Notes: generated by a model from the letters alone, not told the origin. Shown: positions 1 through 9,339, counted from the first letter of the stretch. The stretch is DNA of 64,000 nt from Bartonella ancashensis (GCF_001281405.1 NZ_CP010401.1:272001-336000); one strand, 5' to 3'. Numbers and translations are program-made.

Positions 1-1405
1 CGAAATGAGAATTTGAGCTTGTCTCAGCGCTATCCACTTTTTCTGAAGAGTTTTTGCAAACAACAAAGCTATTTGACAAAACTCTTCATAACAGCAAAAT
101 CACAATTACAAATCACAGAAGTATTTTCATGAAAAAATCTAGAAACATTCACAAAAACAATAACTTCCCTTTTATGCGCAAACAAACAATTGATAGAAGA
201 ATCTTTTTGAACCTTGTAACTTAATTAATCTACGCAAAATAAAATGAGAAGAAACCACTTGTTATATCGTTATCACCTTCATAAACCTCTCACCCCGTTT
301 GTATTTTTAATCACGAAATTCACTCTGCAAAACAGCAGAAATCCAAATTCTTGATTCAGTATTTTTAAAAATTACTTTACCCCGCATCACGTTTTTACAA
401 TCATTTTTTGAAGAAGATCTTCAGCTCCCCGCCGCATTTGATCGTTCCATAAAGGAACAAAAAAGCGCAAAGATCATGCAATCAAAAGAAATTTTTGTTT
501 CAAACATTTTCTTGTCTGTCATAAAGATCAGATTTTTTTATGGCTGAAACTTTACTTTTTTGCTCTAATATTTCCAAAAATTCGATAAAAAAGCAAAAAT
601 ATTCTCTTTTTAAGAATACACACCATGAAATTCGTGCATTCATAGCTCTATTTATTCATCTCATAAAATTTTACAAACTTCTCATTCATCGAAATGATAT
701 GTTTATTTTCTATCTACCTCATATCTATTTAAAATATCCCTCTTTTCGGAAATAGAGCTCAGTCCTAAAATATCCAGATAACAAAAATAAATTTCTATAA
801 AATAGCAAAATTTGTACGGTAAAGAATGACTTATAGAACGAATGCGCAACCATGCCACCATCAATGAGAAGATCTCATTAATTCATCTTGATTGATCTGG
901 CATTCTATTTACGTTTGTAAAAAGAGGCTCAACCAGAATTTACTATACCAAAAATGTTGAATATTCATGATTTCATCTTTTTGCAAAATAAGCCACACTA
1001 AAATTTATCAGCTTTTTGTCATTCTTTAAATAAAATTCCCCATAATGATGGTTTGATCTTTTGACAACGGGAAACAAATAAAACAATCTATAATCAAATG
1101 GTCTTTTCCTGAAAACCCTCTCCATGGAACTTCAGCATTTTTACTAGAAATATAGATGATAACACAGGTAAAATCACCACGTCATAAAATTTATATGCCT
1201 TCATAGACAATCAGAATACATGAAAATTGCTTTTTTAGCGCATCTACCATAAACTGCAATTGTAACCTTAACAGCTCGAATAAAACAATACTCTTTACTA
1301 TCAGCTTTATTACAAAGTGTTATTCATGAATAAATTGTTATGGCATGATGTTTAAACCATAGATTTACTCTATCCCCCATCACAAAAAGAAATAGAAAAG
1401 AAACT
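1..1405. other. Gene-poor AT-rich stretch
   Basis: No convincing gene is visible. The longest open frames are short, AT-driven and match no family I recognise. No tandem array or clear hairpin was noticed. It probably includes the promoter of the small membrane protein that starts at 1406. Confidence 0.5.
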
Positions 1406-1912
1406 ATGATCAACAACAAATCACCTCATTCCTCAAACTCTTCTCACAAAGAAATTGATGCGTTGCGGCAAAAAATCCATCCGAAAGATCCAGAACAAGA
1501 AGCAGCTCTTGACCCTGCCGTAGAGCGTGTAAGAAAAAAGCTCATGTATTTGATGATTTCCTTTGTTTCAATTACACTTATTCTCATTCTTGCTGTATTA
1601 GCTGCCATCATTTACAAAATTCTTGTTCCACAATCAGAAAAAATATTGAAAACCCCTGCCCATACAGATCCGCACTCTATACATAAAAAAATTCCACAAA
1701 TCGCCCAATATACAATTCCTTTGCCTAAAGGGGCAAAAATCATATCACAAAGCCTTTCGGAAACAGCTCTTGTATTGAGAATTATTATGCCCGATGGACA
1801 AACAAAGCTGATTGTCTACAACTACTATACAGGTGAAATCTTAGCCACCTTCTCTACCACAACATCAAAATATTCGGAAGATTCTTCTTCAAAAATGCTC
1901 ATATCCCCATAA
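1406..1912 (+). CDS. Small single-TM protein, DUF6476-like
   Basis: A 168-residue protein. The N-terminus is hydrophilic and charged (residues 1-45). One strong transmembrane helix follows at about residues 47-70, then a C-terminal part of about 95 residues that alternates beta-like stretches (LPKGAKIISQSLSETALVLRI). This layout resembles a family of small alphaproteobacterial membrane proteins annotated as DUF6476; the link is from memory and moderate. By topology the C-terminal part would lie in the periplasm. A GAAAAGAAA purine stretch just upstream could act as a weak ribosome-binding site. The gene converges with the DUF4167 gene, and a 13-bp tandem array begins 29 bases after its stop. 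No function is proposed. Confidence 0.7.
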   Translation: MINNKSPHSSNSSHKEIDALRQKIHPKDPEQEAALDPAVERVRKKLMYLMISFVSITLILILAVLAAIIYKILVPQSEKILKTPAHTDPHSIHKKIPQIAQYTIPLPKGAKIISQSLSETALVLRIIMPDGQTKLIVYNYYTGEILATFSTTTSKYSEDSSSKMLISP

Positions 1913-1941
1913 GCATCTTTTTATTTTTTGCGGAATTATCA

Positions 1942-2097
1942 CGCAGTATATCCACGCAGTATATCCACGCAGTATATCCACGCAGTATATCCACGCAGTA
2001 TATCCACGCAGTATATCCACGCAGTATATCCACGCAGTATATCCACGCAGTATATCCACGCAGTATATCCACGCAGTATATCCACGCAGTATATCCA
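1942..2097. repeat. Perfect 13-bp tandem array, 12 copies
   Basis: Twelve identical copies of CGCAGTATATCCA fill 156 bp between two convergent genes. Because 13 is not a multiple of three, the array stays open in several frames and produces spurious repeat-peptide frames. The lack of any variation between units suggests recent expansion. Confidence 0.97.
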
Positions 2098-2252
2098 ATG
2101 TATAACCAACATAAACATACTAAAGCAGGGCAGAGGTCTGCTTCCATAAAGCCAGAACGAAGACCCGCTTCCATGCAGCTTATAAACAAGCACAGACAAA
2201 CGCATACAACATTTCTTCTCATAAAGAGAAGGCACTTTTTTCAATTTTTTAC

Positions 2253-3017
2253 TTAAGCTTTCTCTTCTAAAGAAGAAGAAACACTCTGCCGCCGACGTGA
2301 CCGTGTCTTAGCTTTTACCTCTTCCTTCAATGCAAGAACAGGCGCAGATTTTTCCACTAGCTCATCTTTTTTATGCACCATTTCTAACGCTGCTTCTTCT
2401 GCCCCAGCTTTAGATATTTCTTTAACGGATACTGAACGCCGACGTAAAGGACGATGAGCATTTTGAACCTGTTCACCATCACTTTCAATAAGTTTTTCTT
2501 TTGAACGAACAGCTTCATCTTCGTTCCCTTGCACAACTACTTTTTCTTCATTCTGCACGGAACCTTCTTGTATTAATTTTTCTTTTCCTTTTCTCCGGTC
2601 ATTTCTTTTTCGCGGCTGCGCATTATTTGTTGCATTTGTAGTAGCAGGCGCAGGCTCATTGCTCACTTCTTCTTTCTGAAAATCATCAACACCTTCATCT
2701 GTGCATTCTTGATCAGATCTTTCGTCTCTATGCTTTGCTTGTTGCGACATCTGCCCATTAGCAGCTAAAATGATGCGGAGATAATGCTCTGCATGTTGTA
2801 AATAATTCTCAGCCATGATGCGATCACCCGCTCCCTGCGCATCATAAGCAAGATTTATGTATTTATCAGCGATCTGCTGTGCATTTCCACGCACTTTAAC
2901 ATCTGGACCATTGCTCTCATAATTGCGAGAAAGCGGATTAGTGTGTCGACGATTATTATTATTATTATTACTATTATTATTGCGACCGCGCACCCGTTTA
3001 TTTTGCTGTGATCTCAT
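2253..3017 (-). CDS. DUF4167 domain protein
   Basis: A 254-residue, highly charged protein. The N-terminus is basic and Asn-rich (RGRNNN tract, probably RNA- or DNA-binding by composition). A conserved helical block follows at about residues 45-85 (QQIADKYINLAYDAQGAGDRIMAENYLQHAEHYLRI), characteristic of DUF4167. The rest is a long low-complexity tail rich in Glu, Lys and Arg. GGGAT lies just upstream of the ATG as a ribosome-binding site. In rhizobia this family usually sits near prmC/prfA, which are not in this window. Function is unknown. The Asn-codon run (AAT/ATT repeats near 2960) could vary in length between strains. Confidence 0.85.
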   Translation of the reverse strand: MRSQQNKRVRGRNNNSNNNNNNRRHTNPLSRNYESNGPDVKVRGNAQQIADKYINLAYDAQGAGDRIMAENYLQHAEHYLRIILAANGQMSQQAKHRDERSDQECTDEGVDDFQKEEVSNEPAPATTNATNNAQPRKRNDRRKGKEKLIQEGSVQNEEKVVVQGNEDEAVRSKEKLIESDGEQVQNAHRPLRRRSVSVKEISKAGAEEAALEMVHKKDELVEKSAPVLALKEEVKAKTRSRRRQSVSSSLEEKA

Positions 3018-3977
3018 ATTTATCCCTTTTGGAGTGTGCCCATTACTACAGACTTAACTATTATCGGAGTTTCTCTTGACAACTTCAACCATGTCCAGAA
3101 TACGACTCCTGAACCATCCCCGCTCATCGACTCTCAAATGACATCGATCATACCCTAACTCAAAAGCACATTTCTCGGAAAGCACTAAAACGGCAGAAAA
3201 CACCTAATAACGAACCCCAATCTTTCTGCTCACGCCCAATCTTTCTGCTCACGACTGTGAAATGTAACGACCTTCACACAAAATGCCAAGTGTCTTTTTG
3301 GCCACATTAAACTATATTTTACTGAAAAATGACCTTTTTACGAAAAAACCAACCGACATCCCCCTTTATACACACTGCTCTGTGGTAAATTTCCCTTTTT
3401 CCTTTTATCACAATAAAGCCAAGCAGAATTGTGAATCACCAAAAGCACCACCATTGCACATCATGAGTAGATTCTCAAAAAATTACAAGCAATTCTTTTA
3501 CCCAACATAGTTCCCTCAAATATAACGGAACGTTCTACTATACCCACCCCTCCCCTTTCCCTAATCAAAAAGAAAGAGTGAAGAAAAAGCATAAGATAGT
3601 TATCATCTCCCCTTCTTTCTGCTTAAAACACAGCCACAAAAAACCACACCCAACAGCAGTGTTAGTCGCTGCTGTTGGCCAACTTATGGAGTGTGCGGTA
3701 ACCCAGGAGTTCACACATCACCCTGCCCTTAAGCAAAAACAACATGCACCCTCCTATTACCCTATCTGCTTCACTAAGAAAGACCAGATATGCACCTGTG
3801 TCTAACAAAAATGGTACAATTTTATGTTCAATGATGCCCTATATTAAAACAATTTGCATTTTCAAGTTTATATTTATCTTGGCACTGGTTAATCATAGCA
3901 CAACCACGCCGATAAATCCTGTGGCCTGTTCAGAAGGTTATTCATGGCCCCTCAGGAGATTTATCATTGAGCAACCA
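3018..3977. other. Intergenic region without clear genes
   Basis: No protein family is recognisable in either strand. A short direct duplication (CCAATCTTTCTGCTCACG, about 3218-3250) is present, as is an imperfect GCTGTTGG/CAACAGC inverted repeat near 3652-3680. It may hold the promoter of the DUF4167 gene. Confidence 0.5.
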
Positions 3978-4439
3978 TCAAAAATAATTACGGTTCGTGC
4001 TCCTATTTCCACTTTTTGCATTGATCAAGCAGTCTTGCAAAAGAAAATAATTACCGTCTCCTGGTCGTATCATTTTTATGCATTTTTTCTTAGATTCCTC
4101 AGAAATTTTGTCCCACATTGCGCGAATAACAAAATAGGCTTCACCTTCTAAATAGAAGCAACGTTGATAGACCTCATACCTCATATCAGGAACAACTGAG
4201 GCAGCCACTTCCTTACAATAAACAGGGAAATCAAATGTTGGGATATCTAATGGGATTTGTTCCTGTTGAACAACTTCTTCGGTAGAAAAAAAATGAGGTC
4301 CTTTTTTCATGAAAAAACAGTACACAAAAAACAAACATAAAAAAGAGGCCACCACCACAAAGAAGATTTTTCTGTATATCTTTTTGCAGTAAACATAATA
4401 ATGGCATATTTTATGCTTTGGACGTACTTCTTTATCCAT
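3978..4439 (-). CDS. Unknown one-TM protein
   Basis: The start is placed at the internal Met of MDKEVRPKHK (4439); an upstream ATG at 4475 gives 165 residues. The basic N-terminus is followed by one hydrophobic helix (FFVVVASFLCLFFVYCFF), so the rest should be periplasmic or secreted. The exported part has about six cysteines and a C-terminal segment (KKCIKMIRPGDGNYFLLQDC) that looks like a folded, possibly disulphide-bonded domain. I do not recognise the family. It lies next to the lysis end of the phage-derived cassette but is separated from it by about 240 bp and looks independent. Confidence 0.55.
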   Translation of the reverse strand: MDKEVRPKHKICHYYVYCKKIYRKIFFVVVASFLCLFFVYCFFMKKGPHFFSTEEVVQQEQIPLDIPTFDFPVYCKEVAASVVPDMRYEVYQRCFYLEGEAYFVIRAMWDKISEESKKKCIKMIRPGDGNYFLLQDCLINAKSGNRSTNRNYF

Positions 4440-4719
4440 ACATCTCACATCCTTATATTGATCATGAAAAATCATTAATAATTAGGAACGTTACAACCAC
4501 GTTCATGAAAAAATTAAAAGACCGATCGCATTATGAATTGTCCTACCTCAAAAAGCAATCATATCTCCTGGAAAAGATCTTTACAAAAAGGTCGCACCAA
4601 TATTTTTACAACATTCCCCAGTGCGGCATTTAAAGAAAAGATTTATTACAATATTTGAATATTTTATCTTAACACATGTTTTGCCAGAGAAATTCTAAAA
4701 GAGAACTATAATGAATGTA

Positions 4720-4938
4720 TTATGGCATACGCAATCGCGCCCCCCAACATTTTTGTGCTTGACCAAAACGGTCTGTCGCGACAATCCACCGCGATAACAA
4801 CGGCTCTGTTGTGACAAGATAAGCAGGTTTATTGATGATCGGTGGTTGTGTCCACCCGACGCAAGACATCGGCACATTCTTCTGGCATCCCGCCAAGAGC
4901 ACGACACAAGCTAAAAGGGGAAAGAGCAAAAGTTTCAT
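4720..4938 (-). CDS. Rz1-like outer-membrane spanin (lipoprotein)
   Basis: A 72-residue lipoprotein. It has a signal peptide with lipobox LLAGC, so the mature protein would begin at Cys17, followed by a short proline-containing periplasmic part. The start chosen is MKLLLFPLL at 4938. An upstream in-frame Met (5028) would put a long basic extension before the signal sequence and is less likely. The first 110 bases overlap the preceding Rz-like gene in another frame, which is the classic Rz/Rz1 layout. Its proposed role is to fuse inner and outer membranes with its partner at the last step of phage or GTA lysis. It is the last gene of the structural and lysis cassette. Assignment rests on architecture, not sequence similarity. 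Confidence 0.7.
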   Translation of the reverse strand: MKLLLFPLLACVVLLAGCQKNVPMSCVGWTQPPIINKPAYLVTTEPLLSRWIVATDRFGQAQKCWGARLRMP

Positions 4939-5083
4939 TATTAATTTTCTCACGATTTTGAAAAGTCGAAATCGCTTGGACAAGAGTTTGAGTACGCTCG
5001 AAAGAGCGTCCATATAAAAAGCTCCCAATGACAGTGGAAATAATGAAGATAACCACCAAGCTCCAGCGCGAAATCATAAACAT
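4829..5083 (-). CDS. Rz-like inner-membrane spanin
   Basis: An 84-residue protein starting at MFMISRWSL. The start codon overlaps the endolysin stop (TAATG), indicating translational coupling. A single N-terminal transmembrane anchor at about residues 6-24 is followed by a short hydrophilic periplasmic stretch (RSFERTQTLVQAISTF), helical by composition. Its 3' third overlaps the lipoprotein gene in a different frame. An inner-membrane-anchored periplasmic protein overlapped by a small lipoprotein just after an endolysin is diagnostic of a two-component spanin. It is shorter than lambda Rz, so this call rests on context. Confidence 0.68.
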   Translation of the reverse strand: MFMISRWSLVVIFIISTVIGSFLYGRSFERTQTLVQAISTFQNREKINNETFALSPFSLCRALGGMPEECADVLRRVDTTTDHQ

Positions 5084-5742
5084 TAATCTTCTTCCATGGT
5101 TCGTGAAATATAGAGCCAGATGCCTGTGATCATAGCCATCACCATAGCAACAGCAAAAGCCCATTGCACAGGACCATCCCCTGTTACAAAACCGGTTAAT
5201 CCTGAAAAAGCACCTATAACTGGAGCCAAAATTTCTACACTCCGCAAAGATACCTTCTCAGCTGTTTCTGCTTTCTGATAATTGGAAGAAACATAAGCCC
5301 CTTTCGCCCATAAACCAGCTTCTGCAGCACGTCGATGAACAAGCCCCTGCAAACGTTTCCCCCCAGCATTAATCCATTTTTGTAACTCAGCAGGAACAGC
5401 GCTATAATCGCCTTTATTGAGTTTTTTTAATAATGTAGACGCAAAAAAAGCTTCCGTTCCAATATTATAGCAAAAAGAAACGAGAGCGGCGAATTGCTCA
5501 TTACTTAAAGGCTGAGAAACCGCTTTGTCTACCGCCTGCTCAAATTGCACCAAATCATGTCGCAATATGGTGTTAGCCTGAGCTTTTGTGATTTTCATAC
5601 CGCTATAGACTGTGGGTTCTCCTGCTTTTGCTGTATGACCATAACCAATTGTCCAAATTCCTGTAGAATCTCTATAAGCATCTAAACGCAAACCCTCCCA
5701 TTGTTGGATTAGCGCAAATCCTTCTTTTGATATTTTTCGCAT
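5083..5742 (-). CDS. GH24 endolysin (lysozyme) with C-terminal TM segments
   Basis: A phage-type muramidase of 219 residues that cleaves the MurNAc-GlcNAc glycosidic bond of peptidoglycan. The start is set at MRKISKEGF (5742), 10-11 bp after GGGAGGGA; the longer frame to 5793 lacks such a site. The GH24 catalytic triad is visible as Glu16, Asp25 and Thr31 (WEGLRLDAYRDSTGIWTIGYGHT). The lysozyme domain covers about residues 1-150. The C-terminus adds hydrophobic helices (about 168-180 and 190-212), so the enzyme may be membrane-tethered. It lies between the tail and spanin genes and its stop overlaps the spanin start. No separate holin was recognised, so the C-terminal hydrophobic part might contribute to export or release. 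Confidence 0.9.
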   Translation of the reverse strand: MRKISKEGFALIQQWEGLRLDAYRDSTGIWTIGYGHTAKAGEPTVYSGMKITKAQANTILRHDLVQFEQAVDKAVSQPLSNEQFAALVSFCYNIGTEAFFASTLLKKLNKGDYSAVPAELQKWINAGGKRLQGLVHRRAAEAGLWAKGAYVSSNYQKAETAEKVSLRSVEILAPVIGAFSGLTGFVTGDGPVQWAFAVAMVMAMITGIWLYISRTMEED

Positions 5743-5801
5743 TATTCTTGATCCCTCCCAAAAACCTCCATCAAAAATTGCTACGATTCCCAAATCATAT
5801 T

Positions 5802-6074
5802 TTACGTTTCATCATTTTTTTCACCGCAAGCATGATTATCGATTTCTTTTTCGCTGTTTATCACTGTTTTTACACGTTCTTCTAAAGAAGAAATCCGCTG
5901 TAACATTTGGGCATTATCCTTGGCATTTCTCTCATTTGTAAGCTGCACCTCACTCCTTAGATATTTTAAAATAGCATTCAATGGAGCATGCCCCATTCTT
6001 CCATTAGAATAAAAAACAATGCGAATATGATCAGGATCATCAATATCAGCGATAGAAAATGGAAATAATGTCAT
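5802..6074 (-). CDS. Small phage-cassette protein, unknown function
   Basis: A 90-residue protein. The start at MTLFPFSIADID is preceded by a strong ribosome-binding site (GGGGGGAAG, 10-16 bp upstream), which rules out the longer frame to 6101. Residues 1-45 look like a compact domain (DPDHIRIVFYSNGRMGHAPLNAI). The C-terminal half is a charged predicted helix or coiled coil (AQMLQRISSLEERVKTVI). There is no transmembrane segment, so it is not an obvious holin. It sits 59 bp before the endolysin in the same orientation and is probably co-transcribed with it. I do not recognise the family. Confidence 0.65.
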   Translation of the reverse strand: MTLFPFSIADIDDPDHIRIVFYSNGRMGHAPLNAILKYLRSEVQLTNERNAKDNAQMLQRISSLEERVKTVINSEKEIDNHACGEKNDET

Positions 6075-6235
6075 AATATTCTTCCCCCCTTTATAGTGCA
6101 CTGCAGTGCAATGCCATGTGTCTGTGGCTTGTGAAGTTTATGGGGGAACAATCACAAGCCACAGACGCCCCCAAAGTCTCTCAAAGCGCTTTTAAATCCT
6201 TCAAAGTGCTCCTAAAATCTCTCGAAAACTACTCC

Positions 6236-6354
6236 CGGTCATGTACTCCAGGTCATGTACTCCCGATTATGCACTCCCGATCATGCACTCTCGATCATGC
6301 ACTCTCGATCATGCACTCTCGATCATGCACTCTCGATCATGCACTCTCGATCAT
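6236..6354. repeat. 14-bp tandem array, about 8 copies
   Basis: Units of CATGCACTCTCGAT. The first two or three are diverged (CATGTACTCCAGGT and similar), the rest nearly identical. It lies inside the minus-strand phage cassette, downstream of the tail-collar gene and upstream of the 90-aa gene, and is therefore probably transcribed. Confidence 0.93.
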
Positions 6355-6481
6355 GAAAAACTTTTTACGTTATGGAAAAAGTCTTTTCTTTCAGCATCAC
6401 ACCAAGGCTCTGCAATATCAGAAAACGAAAACTCCATATTTCATATGATTAACCTTGCTTCACACAAATCAAATATCAACC

Positions 6482-6712
6482 ATGTGTCGGACCATCAATT
6501 CCATCAACAAGAAGAGCAAGCCCAAGCCAACAAAACATAATAGTCCACTTTTTTCAGATGCAGACACCAAAGAAAGAAATGCCAAAAATGATCCAGATGC
6601 TGTCAATAAATGGACAGAAAAAGCCTTCACTTTTGGCATTGTTACTGTTTTAGGCAGCAACCGAAAAGCAGCAACGTTAATCGAGCAGAGGGTCAGCCTT
6701 ACTCTCTGTTAA
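6482..6712 (+). CDS. Possible small protein opposite the phage cassette (doubtful)
   Basis: A 76-residue frame starting MCRTINSINKKSK on the strand opposite its neighbours. Composition is protein-like (KERNAKNDPDAVNKWTEKAF, then a hydrophobic GIVTVLG). There is no good ribosome-binding site and no recognised family. It could be a real small gene, a remnant of a virion gene, or chance. Confidence 0.3.
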   Translation: MCRTINSINKKSKPKPTKHNSPLFSDADTKERNAKNDPDAVNKWTEKAFTFGIVTVLGSNRKAATLIEQRVSLTLC

Positions 6713-6763
6713 CTTAAGTTGCTAGATTCTAGCTTATGTAATTATTATAGAAACAATCAAACT

Positions 6764-7738
6764 TCATATCTTGATAGCATATATGATAGCAACATTGACT
6801 GGACGTGTTTCATCACCCCCTGTGGAGTCTATCATGACATTATGTTCATGCGCACCAGCACTGCTTGATATAATATTACGGAAACTCGACGAACCTCTAG
6901 CCCATGCATATTTTCCATTATCAGCTGTTGAAATGACTTGTTGGTATATATGCTGGTGATCCCCATTCATGCTTGTTTTTCCACTATGGGTATGCTCTTG
7001 CAAAGAGCATTTTTGTTCACTTGCAAAAACGCGGTCTGTATCAACTCTTCTTCTACTATCAAGCCCACGTAAAAACATCCCTCTAAAATCAGGTATATTA
7101 AATGTGGTTTTTCCATCACCCTTTCCCCAAACTTCACCAATCGCCGCAAAAAGGTCAGGATAATCTTCTCTATTATATTCTTTACCATTACACATAAGCC
7201 ACCCTTCAGGGATTGATTGCATAGCAAAAGTTGCAATAAACCCTGGTGGGAAAACGTCTATTTTTGGTAAAATAACGGTTGGATTCGTTAAACACCAACC
7301 ATCCAATTTTTCTCCAGCAATTTCTCCATGATAAATGATCTCATAAATTCCTCCTCTTTGTATTTCCCCACCAACTAAAGGCTCCATGCCATTTTTTGTT
7401 ACTTTATACACAGGTTGAGCAGATAATTTATTTAAGATAATATTTGTTGCACCTATATTGCTTTCTTGCGCCTTAAAGCGCAACATAATACCATCATGAT
7501 AAAGCGTTAATGGCGATTTTGTTTCCAGTGTAATAACGGTCTCATTATCGGTTTCATCCGTTTTAAAACTTGTCTTAACAACCCCGCCTTGATCAGAGAG
7601 ATACTCTCTAATTCTTTGCATCATTGCACGCGCACTATCATTTACAGAACTTGGTGGTTGCCCTTCTGCCCAGTTGATGATTTCATCTATATGAGCATTG
7701 TCGATAGCTTGTAGCGACCAATCATAAATTGAGCTCAT
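6764..7738 (-). CDS. Tail fibre with phage tail-collar domain
   Basis: A 324-residue virion protein. The C-terminal half contains the tail-collar motif at about residues 160-215: PPGFIATFAMQSIPEGWLMCNG, then the FNIPDFRGMFLRG block typical of short-tail-fibre collar domains. A His-rich end follows (QEHTHSG, DHQHIYQ, AHEHNV), comparable to metal-binding tips of trimeric fibres. The N-terminal 120 residues are beta-rich and would attach to the particle. The start overlaps the stop of the upstream S74 gene by 4 bp, so the two are coupled. Its likely role is host-surface contact of the GTA or phage particle. Confidence 0.88.
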   Translation of the reverse strand: MSSIYDWSLQAIDNAHIDEIINWAEGQPPSSVNDSARAMMQRIREYLSDQGGVVKTSFKTDETDNETVITLETKSPLTLYHDGIMLRFKAQESNIGATNIILNKLSAQPVYKVTKNGMEPLVGGEIQRGGIYEIIYHGEIAGEKLDGWCLTNPTVILPKIDVFPPGFIATFAMQSIPEGWLMCNGKEYNREDYPDLFAAIGEVWGKGDGKTTFNIPDFRGMFLRGLDSRRRVDTDRVFASEQKCSLQEHTHSGKTSMNGDHQHIYQQVISTADNGKYAWARGSSSFRNIISSSAGAHEHNVMIDSTGGDETRPVNVAIIYAIKI

Positions 7739-8886
7739 AAGGCTTCTCCTTTTCCCCTCAATCCGACATAAAATAAAATGCTTGATAAAAAAGAAGAAAA
7801 TTTACCTTTAAGAAAAAGAACTGCTTTATTTCCCTGCCTCGTGAAAACGGGCTCTATCTCAAAACCAAGTTCGCTATAATCAACGTAAAATAAGCGTGTT
7901 TTCTTGCAAAGACGCACAGCCTGTGGGTTCAGATGCAACAATTCTTGTGCTATCACACCGCGGTAGCGCTGAGAATATCCTTTATAGTTAAATTCATATA
8001 TTGGGTAGCCGTTTTTCTGCCCCACAGGCACAATATTTTCCTTTACACGTGCATCAGAAAGGCCAAAAAGTCCTTTAAGTAGCCCTAGCAAACCAGTTGC
8101 TTCACCAAATGGATTTTGTGAATTTGAACCTGTTGTTGTTGAATTCCCTGTTTGGGTTCCATATTTTCCGGCAGCAAGGTTTCCTGCATTAAGTAATTTT
8201 TCTAACTGGTTCCAAGCTTGATTTTCTTTTTCAGTCCATTTTTCGCGTTCTGCATCTAATGCACTTTGTCGGTTTGCATCTTGTAATGCATTTCCTTTTA
8301 AAGCATTATTTTGCGCATTACTTTGTCCTTGATAAAAATTATTTGCCGCATTTGCCTGATCATATTTTGATTTATCAATAAGATTATTTGCATCGATCAT
8401 ATTTTTGAGATCTTGATTATATTGTTGTGCAGCTGCTTTTGTAGCAAGCTCCCCCAATTCATTAGCCAAAACCCCTGTATGAGCCCCAGACCCATATCGC
8501 CCCGCTCCTGCCATTGCTTGGTTAACAGAGTCTGATGTTTTATCGAGTGCATTATTGAGTGCTTCACTCAGTTTATTGTTTTTTCCTATCCAATCTCCTG
8601 CAGCCATTCCAGCAAGATTCTTTGCACTTTGTGTGGGCCCTTTAAACCAATCATTCAGAGGTGAATCATTGTATTTTTGTGCCGTATCATTTAACCCATT
8701 GATGGCATTTTTAGAAGCATCGCCCAACCCAGCATAGCGTTCACCCTGATATACATGACCACCACTCCCCTTATTGTAGAGATTAAGTGCATCAGCAGCT
8801 GCTTTTTTAAAGAGATCTTCTGCCCATTTAGGTGGAGAATTTTGTTGAGTTGTTGTTTGAGTTTGAGGTGTTTTCCGTCTACTCAT
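7735..8886 (-). CDS. Internal-virion-like protein with C-terminal S74 (endosialidase-chaperone) domain
   Basis: A 383-residue protein in two parts. Residues 1-270 are Ala-, Asn- and Gln-rich helices (KKAAADALNLYNKG, NQAMAGAGRYGSGAHTG, YNQDLKNMIDANN), resembling internal virion or DNA-ejection proteins of podoviruses. Residues 280-350 carry the peptidase S74 intramolecular-chaperone signature: SDARVKENI, then YRGVIAQELLHLNP. S74 domains normally trimerise and self-cleave from tail spikes. Fusion to an ejection-type helical region is found in some podoviral internal proteins annotated only as tail fibre domain protein. The final hydrophobic stretch (FSSFLSSILFYVGL) is unusual after an S74 domain. 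The gene starts directly after the stop of the GNAT-like gene. Confidence 0.75.
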   Translation of the reverse strand: MSRRKTPQTQTTTQQNSPPKWAEDLFKKAAADALNLYNKGSGGHVYQGERYAGLGDASKNAINGLNDTAQKYNDSPLNDWFKGPTQSAKNLAGMAAGDWIGKNNKLSEALNNALDKTSDSVNQAMAGAGRYGSGAHTGVLANELGELATKAAAQQYNQDLKNMIDANNLIDKSKYDQANAANNFYQGQSNAQNNALKGNALQDANRQSALDAEREKWTEKENQAWNQLEKLLNAGNLAAGKYGTQTGNSTTTGSNSQNPFGEATGLLGLLKGLFGLSDARVKENIVPVGQKNGYPIYEFNYKGYSQRYRGVIAQELLHLNPQAVRLCKKTRLFYVDYSELGFEIEPVFTRQGNKAVLFLKGKFSSFLSSILFYVGLRGKGEAL

Positions 8887-9339
8887 TTAAGTCAGAACCT
8901 TTCTATAATGAATGAAATCTGGAGTGTATCCATGATATTTCAGCATTTTAGCCCACCCCATTCGTCCCATTGTTAGTATTTCATCCGCTTTAATTGTTCG
9001 CGCCCACTCTTCCAATTTATCAATCAAATGGGCTAATTTCGGCCCTCCCTCTCCGGCAAGATCCAAAAGAACGACGCGTTTTTTTCCTGTATATGTTCTG
9101 TCGATTTTTGTTACTGCAAAGGCACTAAAATCGATTTCATTTTTCAAAATGAGCCATAATTGCGTCTGCCCATTGATAATTTCCTGAGCCATTGTTTTTA
9201 AACATAAATCATCAGAAAATCTCTTTGTATATTTGTTAATGGCTTTATTAATATCATTTTTATAGGGCTTCATTTCCTCCCATGACCATTGATTGGTTAG
9301 GTGTAATGAATAACGCTCTTGATAATTCTTGCAGTCCAT
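8887..9339 (-). CDS. GNAT-like small virion-cassette protein
   Basis: About 150 residues from MDCKNYQERY; an in-frame Met at 9405 adds 22 basic residues. Features resemble the GNAT-fold proteins often found in podoviral structural operons between the tail hub and internal proteins. There is a central strand and helix block (LWLILKNEIDFSAFAVTKI), then KKRVVLLDLAGEGG and a final GRMGWAKMLKYHGYTPDFIHYRK reminiscent of GNAT C-termini. No clear acetyl-CoA pyrophosphate-binding loop (Q/RxxGxG/A) is seen, so enzymatic activity is doubtful and a structural or internal-virion role is more likely. Confidence 0.6.
   Translation of the reverse strand: MDCKNYQERYSLHLTNQWSWEEMKPYKNDINKAINKYTKRFSDDLCLKTMAQEIINGQTQLWLILKNEIDFSAFAVTKIDRTYTGKKRVVLLDLAGEGGPKLAHLIDKLEEWARTIKADEILTMGRMGWAKMLKYHGYTPDFIHYRKVLT

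Noticed and set aside
540..755. 71-aa frame near the left end
   Set aside because: AT-rich, no ribosome-binding site, no recognisable domain.
1942..2097. Regular short repeats suggestive of a CRISPR array
   Set aside because: The units are directly adjacent with no unique spacers, here and in every other array of the window, and no cas genes are present.
1899..2244. Several overlapping frames with DILRGYTAWIYCV-type repeat peptides
   Set aside because: They are translations of the 13-bp array in different frames and strands, with no start signals and no family.
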